A stretch of DNA of 60,536 bases from an uncultured Clostridia bacterium (GCA_947632615.1 CANRPW010000015.1:1-60536); one strand, 5' to 3'; positions 34,329 to 43,880 are shown, numbered from the stretch's first letter. A program made the numbers and translations. Notes: a model not told the origin generated them from the sequence alone.

Positions 34329-36206
34329 ATGAAGTTTTTGGACAAAATCAACTCACCTGAGGATCTCAGAAAAATAGACATTAAAAATCTTCCTAAGGTA
34401 GCGGAGGAGATAAGGCAGTTTTTGGTTGACTCCGTATCTAAAACGGGCGGTCACCTTGCCTCAAATCTTGGGGTTGTAGAGCTGAGCATAGCCCTGCACT
34501 ATTGTTTTGACACCCCTAAGGATAAAATTATCTGGGACGTGGGTCATCAGGCTTATGTGCATAAAATACTTACAGGCAGACGTGATGACTTTCCTACCCT
34601 GAGAAAGCTTGACGGTCTTTCGGGCTTTCCCAAAACGGAAGAAAGCAAATATGACACTTTTAACGTAGGGCACTCCTCTACGTCTATTTCTGCTGCTGAC
34701 GGTATGGCGGCGGCAAGAGATCTTAACAATGAAAATTACAATATAGTTTCGGTTATAGGTGACGGCTCTTTCACAGGGGGCATGGTATATGAGGCGCTTA
34801 ACAACGTAGGTCGAAAAAAGACAAAACTTCTCATTATATTAAATGACAACGGTATGTCTATATCAAAAAATGTTGGCTCTATGAGCGCCTACCTAACCAA
34901 GCTGCGCGCCTCAAAAGCCTACACCGAAGCAAAGTCTGACATTAAATTTGCCTTCGATAAAGTCCCTGTTGTAGGTGAAAAGGCTAAAAATATTGTCATC
35001 AAGTCTAAAAAAAGCCTTAAAAAAGCCATTATTCCCGGAGAGTTTTTTGAGGGACTCGGCATAAATTATATGGGACCCATTGACGGAAACAATGTAAAGG
35101 AACTTATAAGAACTCTCAATAAATTAAAGCGCTTAAATGAGCCTGTACTGCTTCATATTTACACCAAAAAGGGCAAGGGATATGCCCCTGCCGAAGCCAA
35201 GCCCGATAAATATCACGGTGTTGGCGCTTTCGATGTAGAAACAGGCGAACCCTTAAATAAAACCACAGGAGAGACCTACGGAGCTATTTTTTCAAAAGCC
35301 CTTATTCGTCTTGCCTCTACCAAAAAGAAGATCTGCGCCATAACGGCAGCTATGCCCGACTCTACAGGCATAGGCAATTTCAGCAGATTTTACCCAGAAA
35401 GAACATTTGACGTAGGCATAGCCGAACAGCACGCAGTCACATTTGCGGCAGGGCTTGCTATTTCAGGCTATATACCTGTTTTTGCAGTATACTCGACCTT
35501 TCTTCAGCGAAGCTACGACCAGCTACTCCACGATGTATGCCTGCAAAATCTCCACGTTATATTTGCCATAGACAGAGCCGGCATTGTAGGCGATGACGGC
35601 GAGACCCATCAGGGAGTTTTCGACATATCCTTCCTTTCTCACATGCCAAATATGACGGTTCTTGCACCTTGTAATAAGCGAGAGCTTAAGGATATGCTTG
35701 AATACGCCGTGTCAAACAAAGGTCCTTGTGCCATAAGATATCCTAAAGGCGTATGCTGTGACGTGCTTAGCGGCAGCACAGCCCCCATTGAAACGGGAAT
35801 GGCTCAGAAGGTATATGATGGCAAGAAAATAGCCCTTGTTTCCTTCGGCACTATGATGAAAAACACTCTTGAAGCCTACAGCGCACTTATTAAGGCAGGT
35901 TTTGAGCCGGCAGTGTACAACGCAAGATTTGCCTCCCCTATTGCAGATGAATTTATAGAAGAGCTTAAGGGCTACGACTACATTTTCACGGTGGAAGACA
36001 ATATAGGCGCAGGAGGCTATGGCAGCAATCTCGCCTGCCGTCTTGTGGAAAAAGGCATTTTTAAGAAGTTTCACAACTTTGCCTTTCCCAAGGCTTTTAT
36101 ACCCGCAGGCACAAGAGATCAGCTTTTTGAAAAATACGGCTTAGACGGCAAAAGCATAGCCAACACTGTATGGGAATTTGTAAAAAATGGAAAAAATCAG
36201 ACTTGA
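34329..36206 (+). CDS. dxs: 1-Deoxy-D-xylulose-5-phosphate synthase
   Basis: 625 residues, full length. Thiamine-diphosphate binding is shown by VIGDGSFTGGMVYEALNN (about residues 145-162). IIWDVGHQAYVHKILTGR, FDVGIAEQHAVTFAAGLA (catalytic Glu) and DRAGIVGDDGETHQG are Dxs signatures. It is the first enzyme of the MEP isoprenoid pathway and feeds the preceding prenyl synthase. It overlaps the next gene by 20 bp. Confidence 0.96.
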   Translation: MKFLDKINSPEDLRKIDIKNLPKVAEEIRQFLVDSVSKTGGHLASNLGVVELSIALHYCFDTPKDKIIWDVGHQAYVHKILTGRRDDFPTLRKLDGLSGFPKTEESKYDTFNVGHSSTSISAADGMAAARDLNNENYNIVSVIGDGSFTGGMVYEALNNVGRKKTKLLIILNDNGMSISKNVGSMSAYLTKLRASKAYTEAKSDIKFAFDKVPVVGEKAKNIVIKSKKSLKKAIIPGEFFEGLGINYMGPIDGNNVKELIRTLNKLKRLNEPVLLHIYTKKGKGYAPAEAKPDKYHGVGAFDVETGEPLNKTTGETYGAIFSKALIRLASTKKKICAITAAMPDSTGIGNFSRFYPERTFDVGIAEQHAVTFAAGLAISGYIPVFAVYSTFLQRSYDQLLHDVCLQNLHVIFAIDRAGIVGDDGETHQGVFDISFLSHMPNMTVLAPCNKRELKDMLEYAVSNKGPCAIRYPKGVCCDVLSGSTAPIETGMAQKVYDGKKIALVSFGTMMKNTLEAYSALIKAGFEPAVYNARFASPIADEFIEELKGYDYIFTVEDNIGAGGYGSNLACRLVEKGIFKKFHNFAFPKAFIPAGTRDQLFEKYGLDGKSIANTVWEFVKNGKNQT

Positions 36207-36978
36207 TATATATGTAAAAAATAAGCTCAACATTTCAAGAACAGAGGCGGCAAGGCTTATAGAAGAAGGCTTTGTAAAGAAAAACGGCATATCCGTAACA
36301 AAGCCCTCTTTCCCTACAAACGGCGACTGTATAGTAATTGATAAAAGCGGTTTAAGCGTTTATGTAGGTCGGGGCGGCTTAAAGCTTGAAAAGGCAATTA
36401 AAATGTTTAAGCTTGACATAAAAGACAAGGTCTGTTTAGACGTGGGCGCTTCCACAGGGGGCTTTACACAGTGTATGCTTCTTGCAGGGGCAAAGCAGGT
36501 GTATGCCGTAGACGTTGGCAGCGGTCAGCTTGCCCGGCAGCTCCTTACCGACCCCCGTGTTGTTTCTATGGAGCAGACCAACATATTGGATATAGAAAAT
36601 CTTGAGCATACCCCCGATTTTGTAACGGTGGATGTTTCATTTGTTTCAATTACACTTATACTTAAAAAGTTAAGTTCCCTTATATCCCCTGCTGCGGAAG
36701 GTGTTTTTCTTATAAAGCCCCAGTTTGAAGCGGGCAAGGGAGCAGGAAAAAAGGGAATTGTAAAAGACAGGAAGGTTCATTTGCGGGTGCTTGAGGATAT
36801 TTTGGCATTTACCCAAAACACAGGCTTTTCAGTCAAGGGGCTTACCCCCTCCCCTATAAAGGGCGGTGACGGAAATATAGAATATCTTATGTATGTTTCC
36901 AAAGGCAAGGCAGAAAATAACCTGCCCTACCAAAGGATAAAGGAAATTGTTGCTGAGGCTTTTACTTCTTTAAAATAG
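36187..36978 (+). CDS. tlyA: TlyA family RNA 2'-O-methyltransferase
   Basis: 263 residues. An N-terminal S4 RNA-binding domain (RLDIYVKNKLNISRTEAARL, about residues 4-23) and an FtsJ-like SAM methyltransferase domain with VCLDVGASTGGFTQCMLLAG (about 82-101) and FVTVDVSFVSITLILKKL. TlyA methylates the ribose of rRNA nucleotides near the subunit interface in studied species; older annotation as haemolysin is less likely. Embedded between dxs and nadK as in most Clostridia. Confidence 0.93.
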   Translation: MEKIRLDIYVKNKLNISRTEAARLIEEGFVKKNGISVTKPSFPTNGDCIVIDKSGLSVYVGRGGLKLEKAIKMFKLDIKDKVCLDVGASTGGFTQCMLLAGAKQVYAVDVGSGQLARQLLTDPRVVSMEQTNILDIENLEHTPDFVTVDVSFVSITLILKKLSSLISPAAEGVFLIKPQFEAGKGAGKKGIVKDRKVHLRVLEDILAFTQNTGFSVKGLTPSPIKGGDGNIEYLMYVSKGKAENNLPYQRIKEIVAEAFTSLK

Positions 36979-36988
36979 GCAGAGAATT

Positions 36989-37834
36989 ATGAAAAAAATA
37001 GGCTTAATAACCAACTACGAAAGAGATAAAGAGCTAAAATATACCAAAGAAACAGCCGACTTTTTGCTCTCTCAGGGCTGCACGGTCCTTACAGACCAAA
37101 AGTTAGGGCTAAGGCTTGGGCTTAAGACCTATCTACAGTCTTATATGCAGGTATACGGCGAGGCAGAAATGCTTATAGTGCTCGGCGGTGACGGAACCAT
37201 ACTTAGCGCAGCAAGGCACGCCGCCCTTTACGACCTGCCTATTTTCGGCATAAACTTAGGCAGTCTTGGCTATCTTGCAGGGGCAGAGCGCTCCGAGGGC
37301 AAGACAGCTATAAAAAAGGTTCTTGCGGGGGAATATGCAGTTGAGAAGAGAATGATGCTTCAGACTGTAGGCTCAGACAAGCGGCTTTTTATAGGGCTTA
37401 ACGATATATATGTGAGGAACAAGGAGGCCGCCCACATGCTTAAAATCGGCTTATGGGTAAACGACCGCTATATAGACGACTACAAGGGCGACGGCATTAT
37501 AATAGCTACCCCCACAGGCTCTACGGCGTACAACTTATCCGCAGGCGGACCTGTGCTTAAGCCCGACACGGAGCTTATGACTATTACACAGATCTGCCCT
37601 CACAACCTCTACGCAAGACCCTTAGTGATAAGCGGTGATGATGAGGTGTCTATCTCTATAGAGGGCGACTCTCTCGGCGTAGTATTTATAGACGGCGTAC
37701 TTTCTTCAGAGCTTGGCAAGGGTGAAAGGGTCACAATAAAAAAGGCGGACTACTATACACGCCTTATAAAAACAACTTCACTTAGCTTTTATGATATATT
37801 GAGAAGTAAAATGGCATGGCAGCAGAGGGACTGA
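36989..37834 (+). CDS. nadK: NAD kinase
   Basis: 281 residues. LIVLGGDGTILSAARHAA (about residues 63-80) has the GGDG motif with the catalytic Asp, and GDGIIIATPTGSTAYNLSAG (about 168-187) is the conserved domain-2 loop. It phosphorylates NAD to NADP. The C-terminus ends in a basic tail. argR begins 2 bp after its stop. Confidence 0.95.
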   Translation: MKKIGLITNYERDKELKYTKETADFLLSQGCTVLTDQKLGLRLGLKTYLQSYMQVYGEAEMLIVLGGDGTILSAARHAALYDLPIFGINLGSLGYLAGAERSEGKTAIKKVLAGEYAVEKRMMLQTVGSDKRLFIGLNDIYVRNKEAAHMLKIGLWVNDRYIDDYKGDGIIIATPTGSTAYNLSAGGPVLKPDTELMTITQICPHNLYARPLVISGDDEVSISIEGDSLGVVFIDGVLSSELGKGERVTIKKADYYTRLIKTTSLSFYDILRSKMAWQQRD

Positions 37835-37836
37835 TT

Positions 37837-38286
37837 ATGAAAAACAGAAGACGCGAAAAAATTTTAGAAATTATAAATAAAAAGGACATATACACACAGG
37901 AGGAGCTTACGGGGCTGCTTGTTGACGAGGGCTTTTCTGTCACTCAGGCAACGGTGTCAAGAGACATAAGGGCGCTTAAGCTGGTAAAGACTCACGGCAG
38001 TGACGGCAAGCTTAAATATACCTCCATACTGTCTTCGGGAGACAACAGCTATGGCAGAATAAGGCTCATATTCCGTGAGGGCATAACCTCCGCCAGAGCC
38101 GCAGGCAATATAGTTGTCATAAAAACACTCTCAGGCATGGCAAACGCCGTTTGCACAGGCATTGATGCCCTTGAAAATCATGAGATTTTGGGCACTGTTG
38201 CAGGTGACGACACTATAATGGTAGTTGTGGAAAACGAGGCTGTGGCTAAGAGGCTTGTTGAAAGTATAGGCTCCGACAACGAATAA
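37837..38286 (+). CDS. argR: Arginine repressor ArgR/AhrC
   Basis: 149 residues with the start at 37837 (GAGGGACTGATT upstream), exactly the usual size. The N-terminal winged helix contains TQEELTGLLVDEGFSVTQAT and VSRDIRALKLVKTHG; the C-terminal arginine-binding hexamerisation domain has LSGMANAVCTGIDAL and ILGTVAGDDTIMVVV, including the paired Asp residues for arginine. It represses arginine synthesis and activates catabolism; no ARG box was found in its own operon. It lies next to recN as is usual. Confidence 0.96.
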   Translation: MKNRRREKILEIINKKDIYTQEELTGLLVDEGFSVTQATVSRDIRALKLVKTHGSDGKLKYTSILSSGDNSYGRIRLIFREGITSARAAGNIVVIKTLSGMANAVCTGIDALENHEILGTVAGDDTIMVVVENEAVAKRLVESIGSDNE

Positions 38287-38295
38287 GGTGATGTT

Positions 38296-39975
38296 ATGCT
38301 ATCCGAAATTTATATTAAAAATATAGCCATAATAGACGAGATAAGCATTAGCTTTGGCGAGGGGCTTAATATACTCTCAGGTGAAACAGGCGCAGGCAAG
38401 TCTATAATAATTGACTCCATCAATTTTGTATTGGGAGAGCGAGCATCTAAAGACATTATAAAGCACGGCAAAAATGAAGCCTTTGTTTCCGCACTTATGA
38501 ATGTGGAAAGTGAAAATGCCATTTCTGCCATACGGGATATGGGCGTAGAAATGGAAAGCGGCGGAGAATTGCTGCTTTCCCGCTCCATAAACACCTCAGG
38601 CAGAAACACCTGTAAAATAAACGGCCGCCCTGCTTCGGTCACTATGCTTAAGAGCATATCTTCTCTTCTTATAGACATTCACGGTCAACACCAACACCAA
38701 AGCCTGCTTGACCCAAAGCGCCACATAGGTCTGCTTGACATATTCTGCGGTGATGAGCTTCAAACCGCCCTATCAGAAAACGAACGCCTTTTTAAAAAAT
38801 TCAAAGACAGCAGAAAACAGCTCGCCGCCCTTTCGGGGCTTGGCAAAGACAGAGAAACAGCCATTTCTATATTGGAATTTCAGATAAACGAAATAGATGA
38901 AGCCAAAATAAAGGTGGGCGAGGAGCAGAAGCTTAAGGAAAAACAGGCATTTCTTTTTAATGCCGCAAAAATAAAGGAGCTTTCAAACAATATTATAAAT
39001 CTCCTTTACAGAAGCGAAGGCTCTGCCGCCGAAAAAATCGGCGACTCCGTTGGTATGCTTATGAGCCTTGCCAAATTAGACAACTCTGTGAATGAAAATA
39101 TAGCCTCTTTGGAGGACATAAGCGACAGGCTCTCCACTATTACGGAAATTATGCGTGATTATGCCGAAAAGGCAGACGTAAGCGACAACGAGCTTGCAGA
39201 GGTAGACAGGCGCATAGAAAAGATAAAGCGCATTACGGCAAAATACGGCGGAAATGAAGAAGAATGTCTTAAATTTTATAATGAAGCAAGTGAAAAGCTC
39301 CAAGCCATTTTAGACAGTGAAGAAAAGGCAAAGGAGATAAATAAGGTAATAGCATCAGAGAAAAAGGAGATATATAAAACCTGCCTTAAAATTTCCGAAA
39401 TTAGGCAGAAATATGCCGAAAAAATCGAAAAGGAAATAGAGGAAAATCTCCATCAGCTTGGCATGGAAAATGCAGCCTTTAAAATAAACATATCAAGACG
39501 TCGCACCTTTGACAAATCGGGTATGGATGAGGTGGAATTTTTCATTCGCACCAACAAGGGCGAAGACCTTAAAAGGCTTGCGGAAATAGCCTCAGGGGGC
39601 GAAATGAGCAGAGTTATGCTCTCCATCAAATCAGCCCTTGCAGGCTGTGACGATATAGAAACCTTTATTTTTGACGAGATAGACACGGGCATTTCAGGCA
39701 GAACGGCCCAGCAGGTGGCAGTCAGAATGTCGGCTCTTGCAAAAACAAATCAGATATTGTGCATAACCCACCTGCCCCAGATATGCGCCGTAGGTGACAA
39801 CAACTATCTCATTGAAAAAATAATAGAAAATGACGAAACAAAAACCATCGTCAAAAAGCTTGACGAAGAAAGCATAATAGGCGAAATAGCCCGTCTTACA
39901 GGCGGCGCAGAAATAACGGATGCTACACTTATCGCCGCAAAAGACTTAAGAAACGGCAAAAACGCCGTGAAGTGA
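38296..39975 (+). CDS. recN: DNA repair protein RecN
   Basis: 559 residues, SMC-like. Walker A LSGETGAGKSIIIDSINFVL (about residues 28-47), LIDIHGQHQHQSLLDPKRHI, a central coiled coil, then the ABC signature ASGGEMSRVMLSIKSAL and Walker B TFIFDEIDTGISG (about 455-467). It acts in double-strand break repair. In most spore-forming Clostridia spoIVB and spo0A follow; here a lipoprotein gene and an insertion sequence follow instead. Confidence 0.96.
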   Translation: MLSEIYIKNIAIIDEISISFGEGLNILSGETGAGKSIIIDSINFVLGERASKDIIKHGKNEAFVSALMNVESENAISAIRDMGVEMESGGELLLSRSINTSGRNTCKINGRPASVTMLKSISSLLIDIHGQHQHQSLLDPKRHIGLLDIFCGDELQTALSENERLFKKFKDSRKQLAALSGLGKDRETAISILEFQINEIDEAKIKVGEEQKLKEKQAFLFNAAKIKELSNNIINLLYRSEGSAAEKIGDSVGMLMSLAKLDNSVNENIASLEDISDRLSTITEIMRDYAEKADVSDNELAEVDRRIEKIKRITAKYGGNEEECLKFYNEASEKLQAILDSEEKAKEINKVIASEKKEIYKTCLKISEIRQKYAEKIEKEIEENLHQLGMENAAFKINISRRRTFDKSGMDEVEFFIRTNKGEDLKRLAEIASGGEMSRVMLSIKSALAGCDDIETFIFDEIDTGISGRTAQQVAVRMSALAKTNQILCITHLPQICAVGDNNYLIEKIIENDETKTIVKKLDEESIIGEIARLTGGAEITDATLIAAKDLRNGKNAVK

Positions 39976-39982
39976 GGTATAT

Positions 39983-40864
39983 ATGAAAAAGCTGATATTT
40001 ACTATGCTGATAGCCGCTTTTGCTCTTGGCGGATGCAGCAAAAATGATAAACTTACAACAGAGTCCAACGAGGTTGGCGAGGCAAACACCGAAAACAACC
40101 AAAGCGCCGAAAGCTCGGATAGCACAGCAGATCCCTCTGACGGCTTCACATATTTCTTTAATTCTTATACCAAAACCGAGCTGGCAGAAAGCCTTACGAA
40201 GGATATGAATGTAAATATGTCACTTTCGGGGGATCAATTTGACCCCTACGACATTATCACCACCAGCAATACCCAATGTGTAAACAACAACAACGACTAC
40301 AGTGCGCATTTTACCACCTCAGACCTTGTTGACGGCGAGGAAATAAAGAGCGAAAGCTATTACGGAAACGGCTATGCCTACTTTACCTCTGAGGGCAAAA
40401 AATACAAGCAGTCCATATCTTGGGATAACGCAAAGAGCTCCATTCAAGGCTCGGCGTTCAAATTAGTGGCATACACGGTAAAAGATGCCACGGTCACTGA
40501 CAACTCAGACGGCAGCAAAACCGTCGCCCTTACATTTGATCTGGGCAAGCTCATAGAAGCCCCCGACGAACAAATTTTCAATCTCCTTCAGATGTCAGAT
40601 GTAAGCTATCAACAGCTGAGATTTAACGATGCTACCTTTGTGGGGACAGTTTCCCCCGAGGGCTATGTTATAGACTACATTATGTACTACAACGGCTACA
40701 TCATAACTCCCAACGGCAATCTCAACTTTGACTACACAACAACAGTCACCTACTCCGACATAAACAATACCAAGGTCACCCTCCCCGACGATAGGGATAC
40801 TTACGAAGAGTTAGCCCCGGTAGAAGACGAAGGCACTAACATTATGGGCAATATATTTCAATAA
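39983..40864 (+). CDS. Lipoprotein of unknown function
   Basis: 293 residues. The lipobox LGGC places the lipidated Cys at residue 18; a Ser/Glu/Asn-rich linker runs to about residue 50. The mature part is rich in Thr, Tyr and Asp and predicted mainly beta, reminiscent of LolA/LppX-like lipoproteins (repeated YYGNGYAYFTSEGKKYKQS-type strands), but I do not recognise a named family. It starts 7 bp after recN and probably ends the operon; the hairpin at 40879 could terminate it. Confidence 0.75.
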   Translation: MKKLIFTMLIAAFALGGCSKNDKLTTESNEVGEANTENNQSAESSDSTADPSDGFTYFFNSYTKTELAESLTKDMNVNMSLSGDQFDPYDIITTSNTQCVNNNNDYSAHFTTSDLVDGEEIKSESYYGNGYAYFTSEGKKYKQSISWDNAKSSIQGSAFKLVAYTVKDATVTDNSDGSKTVALTFDLGKLIEAPDEQIFNLLQMSDVSYQQLRFNDATFVGTVSPEGYVIDYIMYYNGYIITPNGNLNFDYTTTVTYSDINNTKVTLPDDRDTYEELAPVEDEGTNIMGNIFQ

Positions 40865-41006
40865 CAGATAATAAGTATCCCCCAGTAAAACTGGGGGTTT
40901 TACTTATGCGCCTTAAAGGCTCTTATTACTAGCTGCCCCTTAAGGGGCATATACGACTGACACTTGCGAAACATTTTTGCCTGCTACCCGTTAGAACGGG
41001 TTGGTG

Positions 41007-41462
41007 TTACTTCCTGTCAAATGGATCTATATCCTCTAATGTCATTTGATTTGTTTCTTTATCTTCTTTTAATTGATTTGCAATATATTCTTTTATTGCT
41101 TTTGTGTTTTTTCCTACTGTGTCTACATAATACCCTCTGCACCAAAATTGTCTGTTCCTGTACTTATACCTCATATTTCCCCATTTCTCGTATATCATCA
41201 AACTGCTTTTTCCTTTCAGATATCCCATGATTCCTGATACACTGTACTTTGGTGGTATCTCTAACAGCATATGTATATGATCCGGACACACTTCTGCTTC
41301 TATTATGTTTATTCCTTTCTACTCACATAACCGCCTTAATATTACCCCTATTTCTAAGCGTTTTGTCTCATAAAATACTTTCCTCCTGTATTTTGGTGCA
41401 AATACTATATGATACTTGCAATTCCACTTTGAATGTGATAAACTATGAATATCATTATTCAT
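41007..41462 (-). pseudogene. tnpA: IS200-type Y1 transposase TnpA with internal TAG stop
   Basis: A 151-codon frame starting at the ATG at 41462, normal for IS200 TnpA. The start MNNDIHSLSHSKWNCKYHIV, the metal-binding HxH in CPDHIHMLLEIPPKY and the catalytic Tyr region RGYYVDTVGKN are all present. Codon 48 (41321-41319) is TAG, between LRRLCE and KGINIIEAEV, where relatives usually have a sense codon; a single base change explains it. No frameshift was seen. Translation from the internal ATG at 41291 would lack the N-terminal strand. Confidence 0.88.
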
Positions 41463-41465
41463 AAC

Positions 41466-41528
41466 GTAAGCCTCCTTTGCTTTTTTTGCAGTGTCAGCCG
41501 CAATTCTATTGTAGCAAAGAAGGCTTAC
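41466..41528 (-). promoter_or_regulatory. Hairpin sequestering the tnpA ribosome-binding site
   Basis: 16-nt arms at 41466-41481 and 41513-41528 pair with a single G-U. The AAAGGAGG ribosome site of tnpA lies inside the 3' arm of the RNA, so translation should be blocked in the folded leader, as known for IS200 elements. The partial copy at 55 kb keeps a similar structure. Confidence 0.7.
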
Positions 41529-41591
41529 TTTTTGTACTCATCGCTTAAGCTCTTTTGAACTCCCCGGACTATCCGGGGGTTTTCTTTCACA

Positions 41592-41631
41592 AAAAAACGG
41601 CTGCTTACATTTATTGTAAGCAGCCGTTTTT
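41592..41631 (-). terminator. Terminator after pnp (bidirectional)
   Basis: A perfect 17-bp stem including A and T tracts (arms about 41593-41609 and 41615-41631) with a 5-nt loop, ending 3 bp before the pnp stop codon. T-runs occur on both strands, so it may also end transcripts from the insertion-sequence side. Confidence 0.9.
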
Positions 41632-41633
41632 AA

Positions 41634-43826
41634 TTATTTATCTTCGTTTTTTCTTTGGGGTCTGCGGCGGGGCTTAAAGTCCTTATCTCTTGGGGGACGT
41701 TCCTTATAGCCCTCGGGCTTTGGAAGACAAGCCTTTCTTGAGAGGTTGATCCTGCCTTGGTCGTCTATTTCAACTACCATTACATTTACCATATCGCCCT
41801 CTTTTACTACGTCTTCTGCCTTTTCTACAAATTTGTAGTCAAGGTCCTTCATTCTGATAAGACCTTCCTTATCGGGTGCTATCTCAACGAATACGCCGAA
41901 GCTCATTATCTTGGTTACTTTACCCTCGAATACTACCCCCGGCTCGGGATCGGTCACTATAGCAAGTATCATGCTGATAGCCTTACCGATAGCTTCTGAG
42001 TTTTTAGCCGATACGAATACTCTGCCGTCGTCTTCGGTGTCGATCTTGTCAACGCCCGACTCTTCTATTATGCGGTTGATAGTCTTGCCCTTAGAGCCTA
42101 CTACCTCGCCTATTCTTGAAGGATCTATCTGTATGAAGTCGATCTTAGGAGCATACTCTGAAAGCTCTGCTCTTACCTCGGGTATAGCCTTAAGCATAAC
42201 CTCATCAAGAATGTAATTTCTTGCTTCGTGACATCTCTTGATAGCGCCCTTTATTATCTCGGGTGTAAGACCGTGAATTTTGATATCCATCTGGATAGCC
42301 GTGATACCCTCGTGAGTACCTGCAACCTTGAAGTCCATATCACCGAAGAAGTCTTCAAGACCCTGTATGTCTGTAAGGAGTACGAAATCATCGTCTGTTT
42401 CACCTGTTACAAGACCGCATGAAATACCTGCAACGGGCGCTTTGATGGGAACACCTGCTGCCATAAGTGAAAGTGTAGAGCCGCAAACAGAGCCCTGTGA
42501 AGTAGAGCCGTTGGAGCTTAAAACTTCCGAAACAAGTCTTATAGCATAGGGGAATTCTTCCTCACTTGGAATTACGGGAAGAAGTGCGCGCTCTGCAAGT
42601 GCGCCGTGGCCTATCTCACGTCTGCCGGGGCTTCTTGAAGGACGGGCTTCACCTACCGAGTATGAAGGGAAGTTGTAGTGGTGCATATATCTCTTAGATA
42701 CTTCGTTTTCATCAAGGCCATCTATCTTCTGAGCTTCGCCCACCGTACCTAAGGTTGTAATTGTAAGAACCTGTGTCTGACCTCTCTTGAAAAGACCTGA
42801 GCCGTGTACTCTTGGCACAACATCTACCTCAGCCGAAAGCGGACGTATCTGGTCAAGCTTTCTGCCGTCGGGGCGCTTATGGTCCTTAAGGATCATTCTT
42901 CTGACGGTTTCCTTTTCATATTTATAGATAGCCTCGTCTACATCTGCCGCAAACTTAGCTTCGTCTTCGCCGCCAAATTCCGCCTTAAGAGCTTCAACCG
43001 TTTCAGCTGTGATAAGTGATATCTGCTCATCTCTGTCCTGCTTAAGCTCTGCAAAAACAGCCTTTTCCATACGCTCGTCTGTTATGAAATTCTTAATAGC
43101 GGTGTAAAGAGCAGGATCAACGATGTGCTCTTCGTATGAGTGCTTTGGCTTGCCTATTTCAGCCTGAACAGACTTGATAAATTCGGCGATTTTTACGTTC
43201 TCCTTATGACCGAACATAATAGCCTCATACATTTCGTCGTCTGTTATTTCGTTTGCCCCTGCCTCTATCATCATTACTCTGTCGGTAGTTGATGCTACTG
43301 TGAGGTTAAGTCTTGAGCGCTCTCTCTGCTCTCTGTTGGGGTTGATAACATATTCGCCGTCAACATAGCCAACGCTTACTGCGCCTGTAGGACCTTGGAA
43401 GGGTATGTCTGAAATTGAAAGAGCAAATGATGCGCCTACCATAGCGCAGATTTCAGGGCTGTTTTCCTGGTCTACAGACATAACCGTAGCGTTGATACAT
43501 ACGTCATTTCTGTAGTCTTTAGGGAAAAGCGGTCTTATTGGTCTGTCGATAACTCTTGATGTCAATATGGCATGCTCGCCGGGTCTGCCTTCACGTCTTG
43601 TAAAGCCCCCGGGTATCTTGCCTGCTGAATAGAGCTTTTCTTCGTAGTCGATGCTAAGGGGGAAGAAGTCTATGCCTTCTCTTGGCTTTTCTGAGGCTGT
43701 AGCCGTAACAAGCACTGTTGTGTCGCCATATCTTACCCAGACTGCGCCATTTGCAAGCTCTGCCACTCTGCCTACCTCAAATGACATTTCTCTCCCGCCT
43801 ATTTCTAAGGTATAGGTTTTGTACAT
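41634..43826 (-). CDS. pnp: Polyribonucleotide nucleotidyltransferase (PNPase)
   Basis: 730 residues. Two RNase PH domains; the second holds LRLVSEVLSSNGSTSQGSVCG-type residues and GETDDDFVLLTDIQGLED with catalytic acidic residues. A KH domain (IGEVVGSKGKTINRIIEESG, about residues 573-592) and an S1 domain (FEGKVTKIMSFGVFVEIAPD) follow, then a basic tail. It degrades RNA 3' to 5' phosphorolytically. Downstream of rpsO as in most bacteria. AAAGGAGAAC precedes the ATG. Confidence 0.97.
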   Translation of the reverse strand: MYKTYTLEIGGREMSFEVGRVAELANGAVWVRYGDTTVLVTATASEKPREGIDFFPLSIDYEEKLYSAGKIPGGFTRREGRPGEHAILTSRVIDRPIRPLFPKDYRNDVCINATVMSVDQENSPEICAMVGASFALSISDIPFQGPTGAVSVGYVDGEYVINPNREQRERSRLNLTVASTTDRVMMIEAGANEITDDEMYEAIMFGHKENVKIAEFIKSVQAEIGKPKHSYEEHIVDPALYTAIKNFITDERMEKAVFAELKQDRDEQISLITAETVEALKAEFGGEDEAKFAADVDEAIYKYEKETVRRMILKDHKRPDGRKLDQIRPLSAEVDVVPRVHGSGLFKRGQTQVLTITTLGTVGEAQKIDGLDENEVSKRYMHHYNFPSYSVGEARPSRSPGRREIGHGALAERALLPVIPSEEEFPYAIRLVSEVLSSNGSTSQGSVCGSTLSLMAAGVPIKAPVAGISCGLVTGETDDDFVLLTDIQGLEDFFGDMDFKVAGTHEGITAIQMDIKIHGLTPEIIKGAIKRCHEARNYILDEVMLKAIPEVRAELSEYAPKIDFIQIDPSRIGEVVGSKGKTINRIIEESGVDKIDTEDDGRVFVSAKNSEAIGKAISMILAIVTDPEPGVVFEGKVTKIMSFGVFVEIAPDKEGLIRMKDLDYKFVEKAEDVVKEGDMVNVMVVEIDDQGRINLSRKACLPKPEGYKERPPRDKDFKPRRRPQRKNEDK

Positions 43827-43880
43827 TTTTGTTCTCCTTTCTTAAGTATTTAAGAAGGACCGTACGCTCCTATTATTTAC

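Larger units (their letters stand above)
40879..41579. mobile_element. IS200/IS605-family insertion sequence with inactivated transposase
   Basis: One end is a hairpin cccccagt-aaa-actggggg (40879-40897), the other CCCCGGA-cta-TCCGGGG (41563-41579), the subterminal hairpins expected of IS200-type elements that lack inverted repeats. Between them lies a single Y1 transposase frame on the minus strand carrying a nonsense codon. A second, partial copy at 54943-55122 shares the transposase-start end, which helps place this end close to 41590. It sits between the recN operon and convergent pnp. Confidence 0.8.

Noticed and set aside
40864..41600. CRISPR array or CRISPR-like repeats
   Set aside because: The repeated short hairpins here are the ends and leader of an IS200-type element; there are no regularly spaced repeats with unique spacers anywhere in the window.
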